Assembly (NCBI GenBank): GCA_029448655.1
Contig: JACCLO010000010.1
Location: 3,100,001-3,164,000 of the forward strand
Source of the DNA: Wolfiporia cocos
Taxonomy: Eukaryota > Basidiomycota > Agaricomycetes > Polyporales > Phaeolaceae
Length of the DNA stretch: 64,000 nucleotides
Direction: 5' to 3'
Under the pieces are notes generated by a model. That model was not told the origin of the DNA, did no database searches, and saw only the letters and a program-made list of their open reading frames with translations. Made by a program: the position numbers and the translations under genes. Shown here one piece after another: positions 9,951 through 22,559 of this stretch (the first letter of the stretch is position 1; every line of letters starts with the position of its first letter).

Positions 9951-10731
9951 GCCAAATGATGGCGACGGTGCACGAATTTACACCTCTTCTTGGCGACGCG
10001 TGCGTGTGTGCGTGAACCGAATACCCGCACTGCTGGATGTTGCGATGCGCGAGTAGCTGGCATGCCGGGGTGTATGTGAGGTCCTAGGATGGGGTCAAGA
10101 CGCAATGACGGCGTCGCACAAAGTTACGTAGCCCAAGCCTGCTCTCTTCGAATGTCATCAAGGTGATGTTGCAGTGCATATCTTGATGCTAGCTAATATA
10201 GAGCGCTCTTTATATCTTTGGATGACGGCGCTCTGAAGCTGTGCGCAGTCGGGGGCACCACGAACTTCTTAGGCTATGGCGAACCCACATCGCCACGGTG
10301 CGCGCTGTATAACGGCCACAGCCTGGACATGGGTGCAGTCAATGTATCAGTTTGACGTGTGACTTGTACACGATTCCCCTGCCTGATAGCTACGGGACTG
10401 CAAGTATCAGTCCTCGTGTATATGGAAGCTGTCCTTGTGTGCGGATGGAGCCCGCCCCGGCACAATACATGATAAACTCCAGCGGAAGGAAGGGACATTG
10501 GCGCGCTCCATTCTCCTCCCCCGCAAACTTGTGCCCGATATTAGCAATCTCACGTCTCACTGACGGATACCCTGCACAGCCCACAGGCCTTATACGTCGC
10601 GCGTCCGTGCACCACATTTTGTTAATAGCGGCATACTGCATACCATTTTGCTGAGCATATGACAGCCGCAGGTAAGCACATTGCTTGCATGCGCTAGCAC
10701 GTTAGCGCTTACTCCACTGCTGTAAGGCACG

Positions 10732-12165
10732 ATGGCGGATACGGGTATTCTCGACATTGTGGATTCCAACGGGCCACAACACCAGGATCTTCCTCACGAG
10801 TATCAGATCCCCTTTGAACCCGCGTCGACGCGGATGCCAGCTGAAATGTGGGAGCAGATTATCGATCGCCTCCGGGATGAACCTCGGGCGTTGAAAGCGT
10901 GCCAGCTGGTCTGTAAAAAGTGGCAGACGAGGAGCCGCTTCTGGCTGGATCACTTCCGTCCGCCCGTCCTGTACAACACGCATGAAGTACGCCAGTGGGC
11001 ATCCTGGGTCTATGAGGTGCCAAGGTACAGAGGCAAATTCAACCGCGTGGAGATCTTCGGCAACCGTGGATCATTGGAAAGGCCTTCAGCTCAGGGAGTG
11101 TTCCCCGGTGGGGGACTGGCGCATATGGGGACATTCGCTGCGATGCTCGGCGGCCTCCTCCCGTGCCTTCGGGAAATCCACATCGAGTCCGGAGATTGGT
11201 CTGCGTCGATGCCGCATACGATTTACCTGCACCTGCAGGTCTTCGCATCCGTTACTGTTCTTTCGCTCAGCGGGACGGTCCGATTTCCGTCTGTCGGAGC
11301 CTTCTGTCGCCTCATTAATGCGCTGAATAGCCTCCAAAGCATCTTGACCGACGCAGAGGATACCGTGCACTTCACCGATCACACGATACGCGAACAAGCT
11401 CCAAAGCGACTGCTTCCCCCCAATCTGAGCCGAATCGAGATAGGAGGTCGAGAGAGACGATTCACACAGGATCGCAGGGCCGCAGAAGACTTCTACCAAA
11501 TATTGTCCACAGTGCTGCCGACAGCTTGCCGACATCTCGAGTTGCGGTGTATTTCGCTTGGATGCGTCCAGAGCTTGAGTATCCAGCGGCTGTTGTGGTC
11601 TGCAGGCCGAACACTCCACTCTCTCACTATAACGCTTCCCGCTCTCGATATCGATCTGCCAGTCGTGACGGACATCATGCTTCCAGAAGCCAGAAGGATA
11701 CTGGCAACTACCGGACTTCTGGGACTAGTTGGTATGTCGCTGTCTGACATCGTCATACACTCATGTATAATCTATGGCATGCAGACAAAGCTTTGAACCT
11801 GTCAGACAATACATGCCTCAAGCAGTTACATATTGATCTGCCCAAGAATCCGTCCCAAATGTATCACCACCATTTGATGCTACAGATTCTGTCCCATGTG
11901 ACACCTCAAGCCATTGGCAACATCTCAATATGTTTTGACAAATGTACACGACGAGGAGGGATTAGTGCTACTATCTGATGTCTTCAAGGATGGCACCCAA
12001 CTTGACAGTATACTATATTATGCAGGGTTCACCAAGCTTAGATGCATCAATTACACTGTTACTTATGACAAGGTGGGAAGTGTTACGGAACTGATCTCTA
12101 GGCTAAATTTCAGCTTGACAAAACTGTTCCCTCCTTTGCTGACAGCTCACTTTCTAGCCACTTAG
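10732..12165 (+). pseudogene. F-box protein gene, exon 2 frameshifted
   Basis: Exon 1 (10732-11731) starts MADTGILDIVDS and carries the F-box at residues ~34-65 (MPAEMWEQIIDRL, then LVCKKWQ), the Skp1-binding module of SCF ligases, followed by a leucine-rich region. The intron 11732-11784 has GT-AG ends and joins at a GAC codon, exactly as in the intact paralogue at 24824-26252. Exon 2 starts at 11785 with DKALNLSDNTCLKQLHIDL. About 50 residues later, near 11940, the frame is lost and homology continues one frame over (HDEEGLVLLSDVF) to a stop near 12165. I infer a one-base deletion. The N-terminal 350 residues could still be translated. Confidence 0.75.
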
Positions 12166-12489
12166 TCGGACTGCTGATCTGAGCCCTGACTCCCCCAGCT
12201 TGAGCTGCATACTATCCAGCAGCCTGACCTGTTTTCTTTGGTCAGATTGGCACATTTGTATATATTCTTAGTGCTACTTTTACTAAAGGTTCCATCGGTA
12301 TGGTACACAGTGTCATCTTGAATACTGTAATCCTTGTAGATGCTAGCATGTATTTGTGCTAACCTCATTGAGGAATAATGATTACCTTGGCATGTACAGT
12401 TCATATTCTCATTGCTCACTTCCGGTGCTGGCTCGTTGAAAAATGCAATGATAGTGTCGTATGTTGATGCTTCTCCTATGTCTGGTCAA
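12166..12489. repeat. 3' flank of the F-box gene, duplicated at 17100-17390
   Basis: CAGCCTGACCTGTTTTCTTTGG, GGTCAGATTGGC-CA, TTGTATGTATT-like and AATGCTAGCATGTA blocks are shared in order with 17180-17330. This shows that the duplication unit extended past the coding region. No gene is seen here. Confidence 0.7.
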
Positions 12490-12985
12490 CTACATCTCCA
12501 GATTACTGCCGCAGAACAAGGGAATCGCTTAACGGTGAGGGTTCCCACTGCTGCAGGGTAATTAATGGCCGAGCACGAAGAGGATATATTCAACAAATGG
12601 CTGAAGTTCCATATACAGGCCACGGGTTTGCTGCCATCAACCATGTGGATACTAAGTTCACTGCACGAGCAGCAGCCACCGGTTGCCCTGAGTTGTTCTG
12701 ACCGTAAACTGATACATCACCCGAGTTAGTCTCCATCTACCTTGGACATTGCCACCTGTTCTGATGGCCTGAAGCAGGCGCAGCAAGAGACTGACTGCCT
12801 CGTGGGACATAACCGTCCGCCTGACTTGAGGATAGGGACTCGAGGTTTCGATAGCTGGAGAGCTAAGCAAATGGGGCTTGTTGGTAATCTCTCCGCGGAT
12901 CAGTGCAATACACTCTGACAAGGCTGGAGCTCCCCCCTTCCACTAGGTACTTCTGTCACTAGCCTCGCATGAATCATAGGCATTG
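12490..12985 (+). pseudogene. Cytochrome P450 relic (middle exons only)
   Basis: Aligns at the nucleotide level with 28490-28965 of the P450 pseudogene to the right: GCCGCAG, ATTAATGGCCGAGCACGAAG, GATACTAAGTTCACTGCACG, TGATGGCCTGAAG, GTCCGCCTGACTTG and CCACTAGGTACTTCTG blocks occur in the same order. Reading frames are destroyed. It follows the F-box copy at 10.7 kb as the P450 at 27.4 kb follows the F-box at 24.8 kb. Confidence 0.7.
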
Positions 12986-13776
12986 CTTATAGAGTCTTGG
13001 GAAAATATGACTATTGCGGATCATACAGGCCTCTGGAAATCCGGTAGGCTGCTCGCTGCTATGATCCACTTTATGCCGTTCTCCGTCTCGCATCAAATAT
13101 GTGCATGATTCAAGACCCCACCCTCTGCCCTGGAGTTCTGCCCAGAGGGTTCACAGGGTCTAACGCCGTGTGAAACTGAGGAATGATACCCAAGCAATTT
13201 CATCTTTGGCTTTGGACGACAGTCAGCGGCACCCTGGGTTGAGTATATCGGTGTTTGCCGATATCTGCCTGCTTCGCAGGCATCGGAAGCGCCCAAAATT
13301 GCCTCTTCCGAGAGTTCCAATTGGGTTTTGCGGGCGTCTTCCAGCTTGGCGAGTGCTGTAGCGTGATTTTATGAACAGCGCGCTCCGAGCCGGTTACGTT
13401 CCTCAGGGGCCAACTTACTCACTCGTTGTCCCGAACCAACCTCCACGGGGAGCGTATATCAGCTAGAACGACACTTTGTCAGGATGCGTCGATATGGGAT
13501 GAACATTAATATTGTGCTCCAAGAAATGTCGTATGCACCCTAACTTGGTTTAGATCCACTGGACTCATCGTGGCTAGATTAGGTCACGCAGTCGCAGGTA
13601 GAGCGGTGTAATGGTACATTGCAGCCGGTATTCATTAGGCCATGAGGACTGAAAGAACGAGCATGCGGAGTTGCAATCGATCATGAGGTACCCGTATCTA
13701 TATCAAGTGGGGGTCCGATAAGCATAGACCTTCTCTCGGGCAAACCAACTGCAATGCGACTGCTCAGTTGCACACC

Positions 13777-15975
13777 ATGGCTCTGCGGTACTATGATGTT
13801 GCAGTCATGCTTACTATCATTCTCGTTGTTGTCCTGTGTCACTACGGTAATCGACAGAATTATGTCAAAGGGAAGAAATTGCCGCCGGGGCCCAGACCTT
13901 TATTCTTCATAGGGAATTCACATCAATTCTCTCCGACGTACTTGCAGCAGCAGTTCGCTCAGTGGAAGCTCAAATATGGTATGTTACCTGCTGGTGCACC
14001 TCGGTTATGAGTTAAATATTTTACTGGAACAGGGGACATTATTTACGCAACCATATTCCAGAAGCCTGTGATCATATTGAACTCGGCTCAGTCTGTGCAG
14101 GATCTACTGGATAAGAAGAGCTCTATATACTCTGACAGACCACATACAATTCTCTATGATCAGATGTTGGTACTGCATAGTTAACACAAGCTGACTGGCT
14201 GATCGCTCGTACCTCAATGATTGCAGTTTGGGATGGATTGCCGACATGGCATTCATGGAGTACGGCGCGTTGGAAGAAACAAAGGAAATGGGCTCAGAGT
14301 GCCTATAACGATAAGCCAACGCTTGGAACATACCGACCAGTCCGGACACGAGAAGTATATGCGTTGCTTTCCAATTTCCTGAACACACCAGATGAGTTTC
14401 GTATGCATATCAAACGGTATCCATCGTAAGCATCACCCTCAGACCTCATTCACTGATATATCGATTTCAGATATGTGGCGGCGCTGATTATGGAGACCGC
14501 GTACGGCCATAGTATTACCACTGCGGATGATGAATATGTACGCATGGCGGATGAAGCCCTTGCGGTGTCCACAGAGGCAGGGAGCCCAGGTGCAACAATC
14601 ATCGATATTTTTCCAATTCGTGAGTTGCACAGTATAGTTTAACACCATCGCTGATATCTTTCTACTAGTGCGGTACATTCCACCGTGGCTTCCCGGTGCC
14701 AGCTTCATGCGCCGTGCGATCAAAGCCCGGCCGCTTGTTCAGGCAGCTATTGATATTCCTTATCTGCATGTCAAAAAGTCAATGGTGCGCATCATATAGC
14801 TAGATCGTGTTGGACGTGAGTGACTGTTCCCAATAGGAAAATGGGACAGCCAAGCCTTCCCTTGTATTATCTCTGCTCAAAGATGCCGTCGTGACGGGAA
14901 AAATGACGAAAGACCATGAGGACGATATCAAAGGAGTAGCGGCGGTTCTGTATGGAGGTAAGGCGTTTCATGTCAATTCTCAAAGATCTCCTAACCTACT
15001 ATGATCAGCGGGAACGGAAACAGTGAGTCATTGAAGCGACAGCTTCCAGAATGCTAAGCCTCCCTGCATTCCTTCCTAGACAAGCAGCGTTTTGTTATCG
15101 TTTATTCTGGCAATGACATTATTTCCTTATGCTCTACAGAAGGCTCAAGAGGAGCTTGACCGCGTTGTAGGCAGACACCGCTTACCAGACCTTGAAGACA
15201 GAGAGTTACTTCCGTACCTCGATTCCTTGATCAAAGAGGTGTATCGGTATGTGCCGCTTTGCACATGAACTAGTCGCCTCTCACAAGTGACTTTCCGCTA
15301 GTTGGAATTGCCCAGTTCCCCTCGGTACGTATCGGCTATTTATGCTCTCTCCGTTGTCTCATTACCTTGTAGCGATACCGCATAGAGTCATGGAGGATGA
15401 TGAGTATCGCGGGTACCACATTCCCAAAGGTTCCATGATCCTTCCAAATATCTGGTAGCTGTCTCATTTTGAGCGTCGACATTGCTTGTACCGTTGATAC
15501 TTACAGGTTTATGATGCGGGATCCCGCCACGTTTGCAGATCCGGAGAGATTCTGGCCGGATCGTTTCCAAGAAATGGGGGCAAGCGAAGCTCAACAGAAG
15601 AACCCGAGTAACTTCATCTTCGGATTCGGTAGACGGTGAGTCAGGCAATCATTTTCAGACCAGCAAGAAACTGATGGGGGATTTCAGAATCTGTCCTGGA
15701 CGTCATTTCGCTGACGAGAATATCTGGCTGGCAATCGCATGCACTGCATCACTCTTCAATATTCAGAAGGCCCGTGACATACATGGCCGAGAGATCACGC
15801 CTGATGCATCATTCAGTTCTGGATTTGCGAGGTGCGATGTTGGATGACTCTTGAAATGGCGACTCTCAGATCTGATGATGTACTGTGTAGCCATCCGAAG
15901 CAGTTCGAGTGTAAGATCATGCCCCGCTCGGAGGATTCTGTGAAGCTGTTGGGATTTATCAATTCCCCGCTCTAG
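13777..15975 (+). pseudogene. Cytochrome P450 gene, one small frameshift
   Basis: A heme-thiolate monooxygenase with about 13 exons. It starts with a hydrophobic anchor (AVMLTIILVVVL) and the proline hinge KLPPGPRPLFFIGNS. The I-helix AGTET lies in a 14-nt exon (15009-15022). The ExxR helix is KEVYR, the heme loop is FGFGRRICPGR split by an intron near 15640, and the end is LLGFINSPL. Near 14258 the frame breaks: YGALEE replaces the YGERWKK seen in the copy at 29.1 kb, which fits a 2-bp deletion. All other blocks are open. The fold resembles fungal O-methylsterigmatocystin-oxidoreductase-like P450s; the substrate is unknown. The intron-exon layout is shared with the copies at 27.4, 29.0 and 37.0 kb. 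Confidence 0.8.
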
Positions 15976-16069
15976 TCCCTGTGATCCAGAGCTACCTGTA
16001 GTGAAGTAGCTGATACCCACTGCGTACGCGTTGGAACAGACGGGAGAGGAGGTCGGAGGCCGCCAGTGC

Positions 16070-16215
16070 GGAGTGCGGGTGATGCAGTGCAGATGCTCGG
16101 CATGTTGACGAATGTGTCCTATAGTTTGGCGTGTATTTGTTGCGCACGTTTCTCTACCATGTAACGAGCTAAATTGACGCCACTTGGATGTACGTGTGTG
16201 TGGGTGTGGATCGAA
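16070..16215. repeat. Dispersed repeat R1, copy 3
   Basis: GATGCAGTGCAGATGCTCGG, TGTCCTATAG, GTTTCTCTACCATGTAACGA and GTGTGTGTGGG match copies 1 and 2, with several CG to CA/TG changes. It directly precedes the F-box relic. Confidence 0.6.
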
Positions 16216-16239
16216 CGTTGGCCCCGGATGCCAGGGCAT

Positions 16240-17090
16240 TCGTGAGATCCTAGGACACGGGCTCTCTCAAGATGGCTGATGGCGGCAGCACACGAATCTT
16301 GAATCTCGGGCGTGAACTTATATCAGCTGGTCTGCCAAAAGTGGCAGACAAGGACTCTCTTCTAGCTGAATAGATTCCGTCAGCTCATCCTGTGTAGCAT
16401 ACATAATGTCCTCCGGTAGGCATCCTGGGTGCGTGACGTGCTAAGGGACAGAGACAAAGTCATCCGCATGAAGCTGCTCTGCGACCGTGCAATCTACAAA
16501 GGATCAAGGGCTGCAGAAAACATTTATCGCGTTAAGTCCACAATGCTGCCGACAACTTGCCGACGTTTCGAGTTGTAGTATATATCACTTGGATGCAATC
16601 AGAGCTCAAGTATCCAACGGCGGTTGCAATCTGCAGGCTGAACGCTCCACTCTGTTACCGGCAACTACTGGGCCTGTGGAACTAGTTGGTATGACATGTG
16701 TACAAAAACATCCTACACCTGTGTTCAACATATGACATGCAGACAGTGTTCTGAGCCTGTCAGACAATACATGCCTCAAGGAGCTACATATTTATCTGCC
16801 AAATGAGTCCATCCTGAGAATCACCACCCTTTGATGCTACAGATCCTGTCACATGTAACACCTCAAGCCATTGGCAAAATCTTAACATCCATTGACAAGT
16901 CCACAACATGAAGAGGTATCAGTGATACTATCTGATGTCCTTAGGCTGGCATCCAACTTGACAGTCTACTACACCATCACAGGGTTTGCCAAGCTTTATG
17001 ACATATACTCTACTGTTGGTCATGATCATAAGGAATGTGCTATAAAACTGATCTCTGGATTAAATTTGAGCTTGACATGACCTTCTCTCA
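16240..17090 (+). pseudogene. Decayed F-box gene, partial duplicate of 10732-12165
   Basis: AGCTGGTCTGCCAAAAGTGG (near 16322) corresponds to the F-box end at 10905, after which about 550 bp of the gene is missing. Homology resumes at AACATTTATCGCGTTAAGTC (near 16517) and continues through the intron to an exon-2 block reading LSLSDNTCLKEL and later ILSDVLRLASNL. Stops and frameshifts are numerous. The 3' flank (to 17390) is also duplicated. Confidence 0.75.
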
Positions 17091-17752
17091 TTTTAGTAAC
17101 AACTCACTTTCTTGCCACCTGGTTGGACCCAGGCTGATCATATGGCACTTGCAACTCTGATCAGACTCCTGCAAGTTGATCCACATACTCTCTAGCAGCC
17201 TGACCTATCCCCCTTGGTCAGATTGGCCCACTTGTATGTATTGTTAGTGCTACTATTATTAAAGGTTCTACCAGTGTGGTACACTGTATCATTTTGAATA
17301 CTGTAATTCATGTAAATGCTAGCATGTACTTATGTCAATCTCATCAAACCTTATTGAGGGATGATCCTTAACTTGGCACATGTCAACAATCCATCAGGTC
17401 AATTTTGGTAATTGTATTGCACATGGGATTAAAGATGAGACAATCTAGATCAGTTCAAGATTGGAACTATGTATATTGTAATTTACAAAATGCTGTTACC
17501 TTATTTTGTGTAACATTATGGTATTGCTTCTCAATACATACTCCTTCTCAATATAATGGTACATTTAGGTAGCATATAATACAGTGGACCCTATAGGAAG
17601 CCAGTAGATAGTGATTAGTCAGTTTTACTGAAGATCACATGAAAAACACCTATCATGGAACAAGTGCTGAACCCCTAGTGTCTCATATATGCAGCAGTAA
17701 TATCATTGCACCAAAAGGCACACAATGACAAGTCTCTTGTCATTGGGGGTCC
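17091..17752. other. No gene; CpG-poor duplicated flank and AT-rich DNA
   Basis: The first 300 bp is the duplicate of 12166-12420. The rest is AT-rich, with almost no CG dinucleotides by eye and no recognisable ORF. Confidence 0.6.
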
Positions 17753-19001
17753 TGTTATGGATCAAATACCCATTAACTATATGAGAATATTCAGTGTCAC
17801 AAAGTGCTGCTGCACTTGCCTCATCTAAGACCCAAGTCCTAGAGTCTTTAGAGCTCGGCTGCTTTGCAGAGCTAGATTTCCTTAGCTTGAGAATGGATAT
17901 GAGACACCTGTTTATACAACAAGATTGAGCTGAAGAGCTTGACAAGTATGTACATGGGTTTTAATACCACCTAACTACTGTCCCAGATCAGAGTGTCTCT
18001 GGTACTACCAGTATTATACAATCAGTGCTAAGGGCATAGGGTACAGGTGAGATAATAGACAGGAATGATGGGGCTAGGCCCATCATATCAGTGGCATGAC
18101 AGACACCACAGTTGGATGTGGCATGAGACTAGAATCCTAATAAAAATGTAGTGATGAAGGTGAAATGATGAACACAAAACAGGGCATGGTTGAGCACACC
18201 CTAGCTTGGTATGTGTTATGGGTCATATACCTGTTCATTATACTTGAGTCCATGAGTTTAAATCTTCAGCTGCAGGTCATGTACCTGAGCACTATATTTG
18301 AGTCTGTGAATATAGTTCTTCTGTAGCAAGCCCTGGGCAAGCTACTTCATTCAATATCCTGAAGAGAATATATTCAATAGACAAGTTCGATGGCAGAACT
18401 TGCCTATAAGTTGAAGGGCACTTAAGAGGACTTCATCATCTGAACTTGAGAATATCTGGAGCTTGGTTTCCCAAGTTTGAGAATGAGTATAAGACTCTTG
18501 TTATTACAACAAGGTTAAGCTGAAGAGCTCTGACCATAAATACAAGGGTTTATATACCATATTAAGTGTCCTTGGTCTTAGTCATACCAAATGTCACTGC
18601 TACTATGTATGTGCTAGACTGAAATGTATGGTAAGTATGCAGTGATGTACCTCTAATGCCAGATAGGAATGATGAAGAGAAATGATAGTTGGTGGTGGTT
18701 GAATGCCATCTGTGGATTAAATGATAAATACAAAATAGTGACAGAGTTAGATCTGTCAAATCTGAAATGAGCCCTATATGCTAGTACAACTGAGGTTATG
18801 CTTAGTAATATCACAAAACTCCAGGGGGGTCAGTTGCACGACAAGTCCCTGTATCATACTCACCCAATGGTGAGTTCTGTATGTGTAGAAAAATAAAAAT
18901 TGTAACAGTATGAAGCAGCACAAGTGGTTAAGCACTATGTTCCCTTGTCCTTGGGGGTAGTCAAGAGGAATGAAATATTGTCCACATCTAATATCATAAC
19001 A
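17753..19001 (+). mobile_element. Solo LTR, family E, interrupted by a second copy
   Basis: Begins TGTTATGGATCAAATACCC and ends AATATCATAACA, flanked by GGTCC at 17748-17752 and 19002-19006. Removing the nested copy and its duplicated target leaves about 550 bp, close to the 542 bp of the intact family-E copy at 21201. Many CG positions of that copy are TG or CA here. Confidence 0.85.
18214..18907 (+). mobile_element. Solo LTR, family E, nested inside another family-E LTR
   Basis: Begins TGTTATGGGTCATATACC, ends AAAATTGTAACA, flanked by GTATG at 18209-18213 and 18908-18912. At 694 bp it is longer than the 21201 copy, with extra sequence in its first third. It is also CpG-depleted. Confidence 0.85.
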
Positions 19002-20780
19002 GGTCCTACTATTTATGCAGGTTGAATTCCCATGCTCTTATGCATGGGCCACTAGTCCAGCATCTCTTGTAGTTTAGCACAACTTAGGACTTTTCACTTA
19101 AGCTATCCAGCACATGACAAATGCACATTTGCTTTGGCTTATGTCTTTATAACACATCCAAATCTGTGACAATCCCATTGCCTTGTCCATTTCTCATGAA
19201 CATCAACTAGATAGTGGGCTTATGTATGTGCACCCAGGTCAAGAACTGTACTCCTCAGTACAAATACACATCACTGTGTTATAAAATACAATTGAGCCTC
19301 TTATATTATTCCCAGTGAGAATTCAAGATATTTAAATGTATCCAGATGCACTGGGCACATCTGGATACTAGCTGGACCATAGACTACATTAAGATACACT
19401 GTAGATGCACATGAAGTGTATCTTACCTATTCCAAATACATCCAGATGTATCAAGGTTAGATTTTGATACATTCAGTATATTTGGACATATCTCAGAGTT
19501 GCTTCAGCAAGTCCTACAATGAATGACAATAACAGATACAAATGTGCCACAATGTATTCAGATCTATCCATTCAGAGTACATAAATGTATCCTGATGTAC
19601 TCAAGAATCTATTCTACCTGTCCCCATTCTCTGTCACTCCTCCCCATCTCCATGTCACAGTTTTGTACAGGATTTCATCTTCAAAAGACTTGTGTCCTGT
19701 ATTTTCTTTTGCAATTTATGCCTTAGCCAGCACATGTTACATGGGCACTTAAGTGTTACATGATACTTCCCATATTGGGCTACAAGATGGCACAACAGCA
19801 CATGATTGTGGAAATGGCTTACATAAGCTTTGCCATGATGCCAAACTACAAACCACCAGACTTTGCCTAAAGCCACAAGTGGAATCTAGACCTGAAAAAG
19901 GTCATTGCAGGAACACATAACTTTGGTCATAATACTGAGCCTCGGCTGAAGCCCAGGCATGCTTTGGCCTTACCCAGCCAATGTGATCATAATGCTAATG
20001 GAATCCTCAGTGAAATATATCACATGCAACGGTCACAAACCATTACTGGTGTGGCTGAGGGTGTCTTAGGACCTACCTGTCAGGATTTCAAGAACCAGTC
20101 ATAATAAATTCCAGACCAATTCACATCTCAGATGGTTCATTCCAAAGACAATCCAACTCCATCTAAACCCTCCAATAAAATCCATAAAGCAATAATACTG
20201 CAAACAAACCAATAAATCCCATTATCACAGAAGCCCCAAGAAGACAACCCAAACTCCACACCAATATCACAACACACCAGAAGCCCTAGGAAACATTCTA
20301 ATAACCCCAGTACCACAGGGCTACAATAAGGCAACATCTAAACACAAGGTTTAACAAACTCTTGATCTACCAGAGATATATATGGTCAAAGGCCACACAG
20401 AGATTAAGTTTGATTCTTTCATAATTCACACTTCACAGAAGCATCCCTGAGAATATCAGAACCACCTATACATTCCAGGAAGCATTCATATAACTTTAAC
20501 TCAATCACAATTCAGGGATCAGTAGATACACATGTTTACCACACATCACAGATCCCCAGCCATACTACACATGTTCTAAACCACAAAAACTCTTGACAAA
20601 GGTCTAATGAAGTCTATTAGCTCTAGTTCACTACCTAGTCACCACATATTCATTACAGGTATGTGAGATACACAGTTGCATACATAGGTCCATGTATATA
20701 TAGTAGAAACATACCAAGTCTGATCCTCAGCTTGGTTTTAATCAAGTATTATCCTCTTGTGTCTGAGCGTCGGTCTGGCA
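19002..20780. other. No gene; CpG-depleted AT-rich DNA
   Basis: Around 19310-19620 the motifs ATGTATC, GATACAT and ATCCAGATG recur more than ten times in both orientations, which looks like a decayed MITE or satellite. The remainder has only a handful of CG dinucleotides and no ORF with protein-like composition. Confidence 0.55.
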
Positions 20781-20799
20781 CTACTATGGTGCTAGGGGT

Positions 20800-21200
20800 C
20801 TTTACTAGCATGTATATATACTCAAGCAACTGAGCACTAGAGCCTCAGTTCTATTCACTTTGTTTGTAACTCATTCATACTTGACTTGTTACCACTCTAA
20901 GTCAACTAGTCACCTTACCCCTCAAGCCTTACAATAAGTAAGTTAGTTGCTTGTGACATTTGAATAGAACTGCTTTCCTGGCCTGGTGTTGCTGTCAAGT
21001 GGCACCCTGCCAGTTTTATCTACAGGTCTTGTCATCATCATTGCACCCTCATCATCTGCAAAGACAGTGAGGATATGGGCTCTGGGGAATAATGCCTTCA
21101 GGCACTATGGCCAAACCCTTGGCCTAAGGGGAACCCAGCAGGAAGCTGACAAGCAACCCACCATTTTGAGACCCTCCACCTGTGTCATATACCTGTGCAG
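20800..21200 (+). mobile_element. Remnant of a self-primed LTR retroelement: LTR end and start of internal region
   Basis: TATATATA at 20813-20820 is followed 34 bp from its start by CAGTTCTATTC (20846-20856). The LTR ends GCTTGTGACA at 20958. GAATAGAACTG at 20962-20972 is the exact reverse complement of the LTR motif, the same arrangement as at 63.3 kb. The LTR part resembles the 619-bp gypsy LTR around its TATA box and transcript start but diverges elsewhere. The internal sequence is cut by the family-E LTR at 21201. The 5' limit of the LTR is not clear. Confidence 0.65.
20962..20972 (+). promoter_or_regulatory. Candidate self-priming primer-binding site
   Basis: GAATAGAACTG, 3 bp after the LTR end, is complementary over 11 nt to CAGTTCTATTC in the LTR, the predicted RNA 5' end. 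See the equivalent sites at 58501 and 63314. Confidence 0.65.
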
Positions 21201-21742
21201 TGTTACGGATCGAATATCCGTTCAACGCAGAATAACTAAGTCGAGTTACTCAGCGTATCGAGTAGCGCACTACTCCGTCGGACTCCTCTGAGTCAGAGCG
21301 TCGATATACAAGCTGCAGGCTTAATTGCTCAAGCCTTTGAGAATGTGTATAAGATCCTTGAATTCAACAAGGTCGAGCTGAGGAACTCGACCGATATTTA
21401 CATCAGGTTATATACTGCAATCCGTTAATCGGGGTCATAGTGTCTTTGGTACTACTACTATTAAGTCCGTCGAGCTAACGATATAAGTAATAAAGGAGAA
21501 GTGTTGCGGTTGAGCGCAACAAGAGATGAAACACAGAACTACTGTGGTTGGACACAGAATATCAGCTAGAACGAGATGCGGACACAGAAAGTGGGCATAG
21601 GGTTGTTATACATGAAACAGGGCCTACGGTTGAGCGGAGGCCCCTAGAAATAGAGCGCTGGGTACAGCGGTTGAACGCTAAGTCCTCATACACGGTGAGG
21701 CGTCAAACGGAATATTTGAGTGTACCTGGTAGAACTGTAACA
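21201..21742 (+). mobile_element. Solo LTR, family E, intact
   Basis: 542 bp from TGTTACGGATCGAATATCCG to AGAACTGTAACA, with TGTTAC/GTAACA inverted ends and TGCAG at 21196-21200 and 21743-21747. It keeps its CG dinucleotides, unlike the copies at 17.7 and 18.2 kb, and is therefore the younger insertion. Confidence 0.9.
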
Positions 21743-21747
21743 TGCAG

Positions 21748-22559
21748 TGTAGCATCGGGAAGTGCTTGCACTCCTTCACTCTAGATCCTGTGCTTGAGTA
21801 CTCCCTATAGTGAAATAACTTGTCCTATATAATCTCAGAGAGCAAAAAATACACATTGACCGCTTTACTGAGTGCAAAATAAGATCAGCAGCATTGTGCA
21901 TACTACAGTGCGCTATTTTGCGAACATTGCCGAGTGGTAAGCTATATGAGTCACAATCCCCCTAGCTGGCACTTGCTTTCAAGAGAAGAGCTTGATATGG
22001 GTCTTCAGGACGAAGATATGATTTTTGTGAAAGGCTTGGCAAAATAATACAGTGGGCTGTGAACAATCTCCCACCATGGTGACCCAGCTAAAGCCATCAT
22101 CAGATGGTGATCTTAGCATGGCAGCCAGTGGACCTTTCAATACTGGAGGCCTGAAAGATGCCTTGGACTACGTATGTGGCTGTTGCATAGGCAAACAGTA
22201 GGTAATCCATTGCATGATTAATGTCAGGATGTGGAGGCATTCACGGCCAATCAATGGCTTTTCGCCCATTTCTTCAGACTGAAGAGGAGGCGATGCATCC
22301 GCCTGAAGAAGTTAGAGGCTGAGCCGAGAAAGTGAGACTACCTCTATGATGACGAGGATCTTGAAATCGTACCGTCGACGAAAAAAAGTATATCTATGAT
22401 CCTGTTTTCGTCTCGTTCGAGCTCGCCTGCATATTCCTATGATCGCTGAGATGTATTCTGAAAGCATGCGAGAATACTTAGCATAAGCATAATCATGCAC
22501 GATACTGGAATGGGCTTGTAGCGCTCATCGGCAGAAGTCGCAACAGCCGGTGTTCAGAA
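21748..22559. other. No gene recognised
   Basis: Possible continuation of the retroelement interrupted at 21201. Short frames around 22250-22330 are Arg/Lys-rich, but no family is recognised. Confidence 0.4.
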
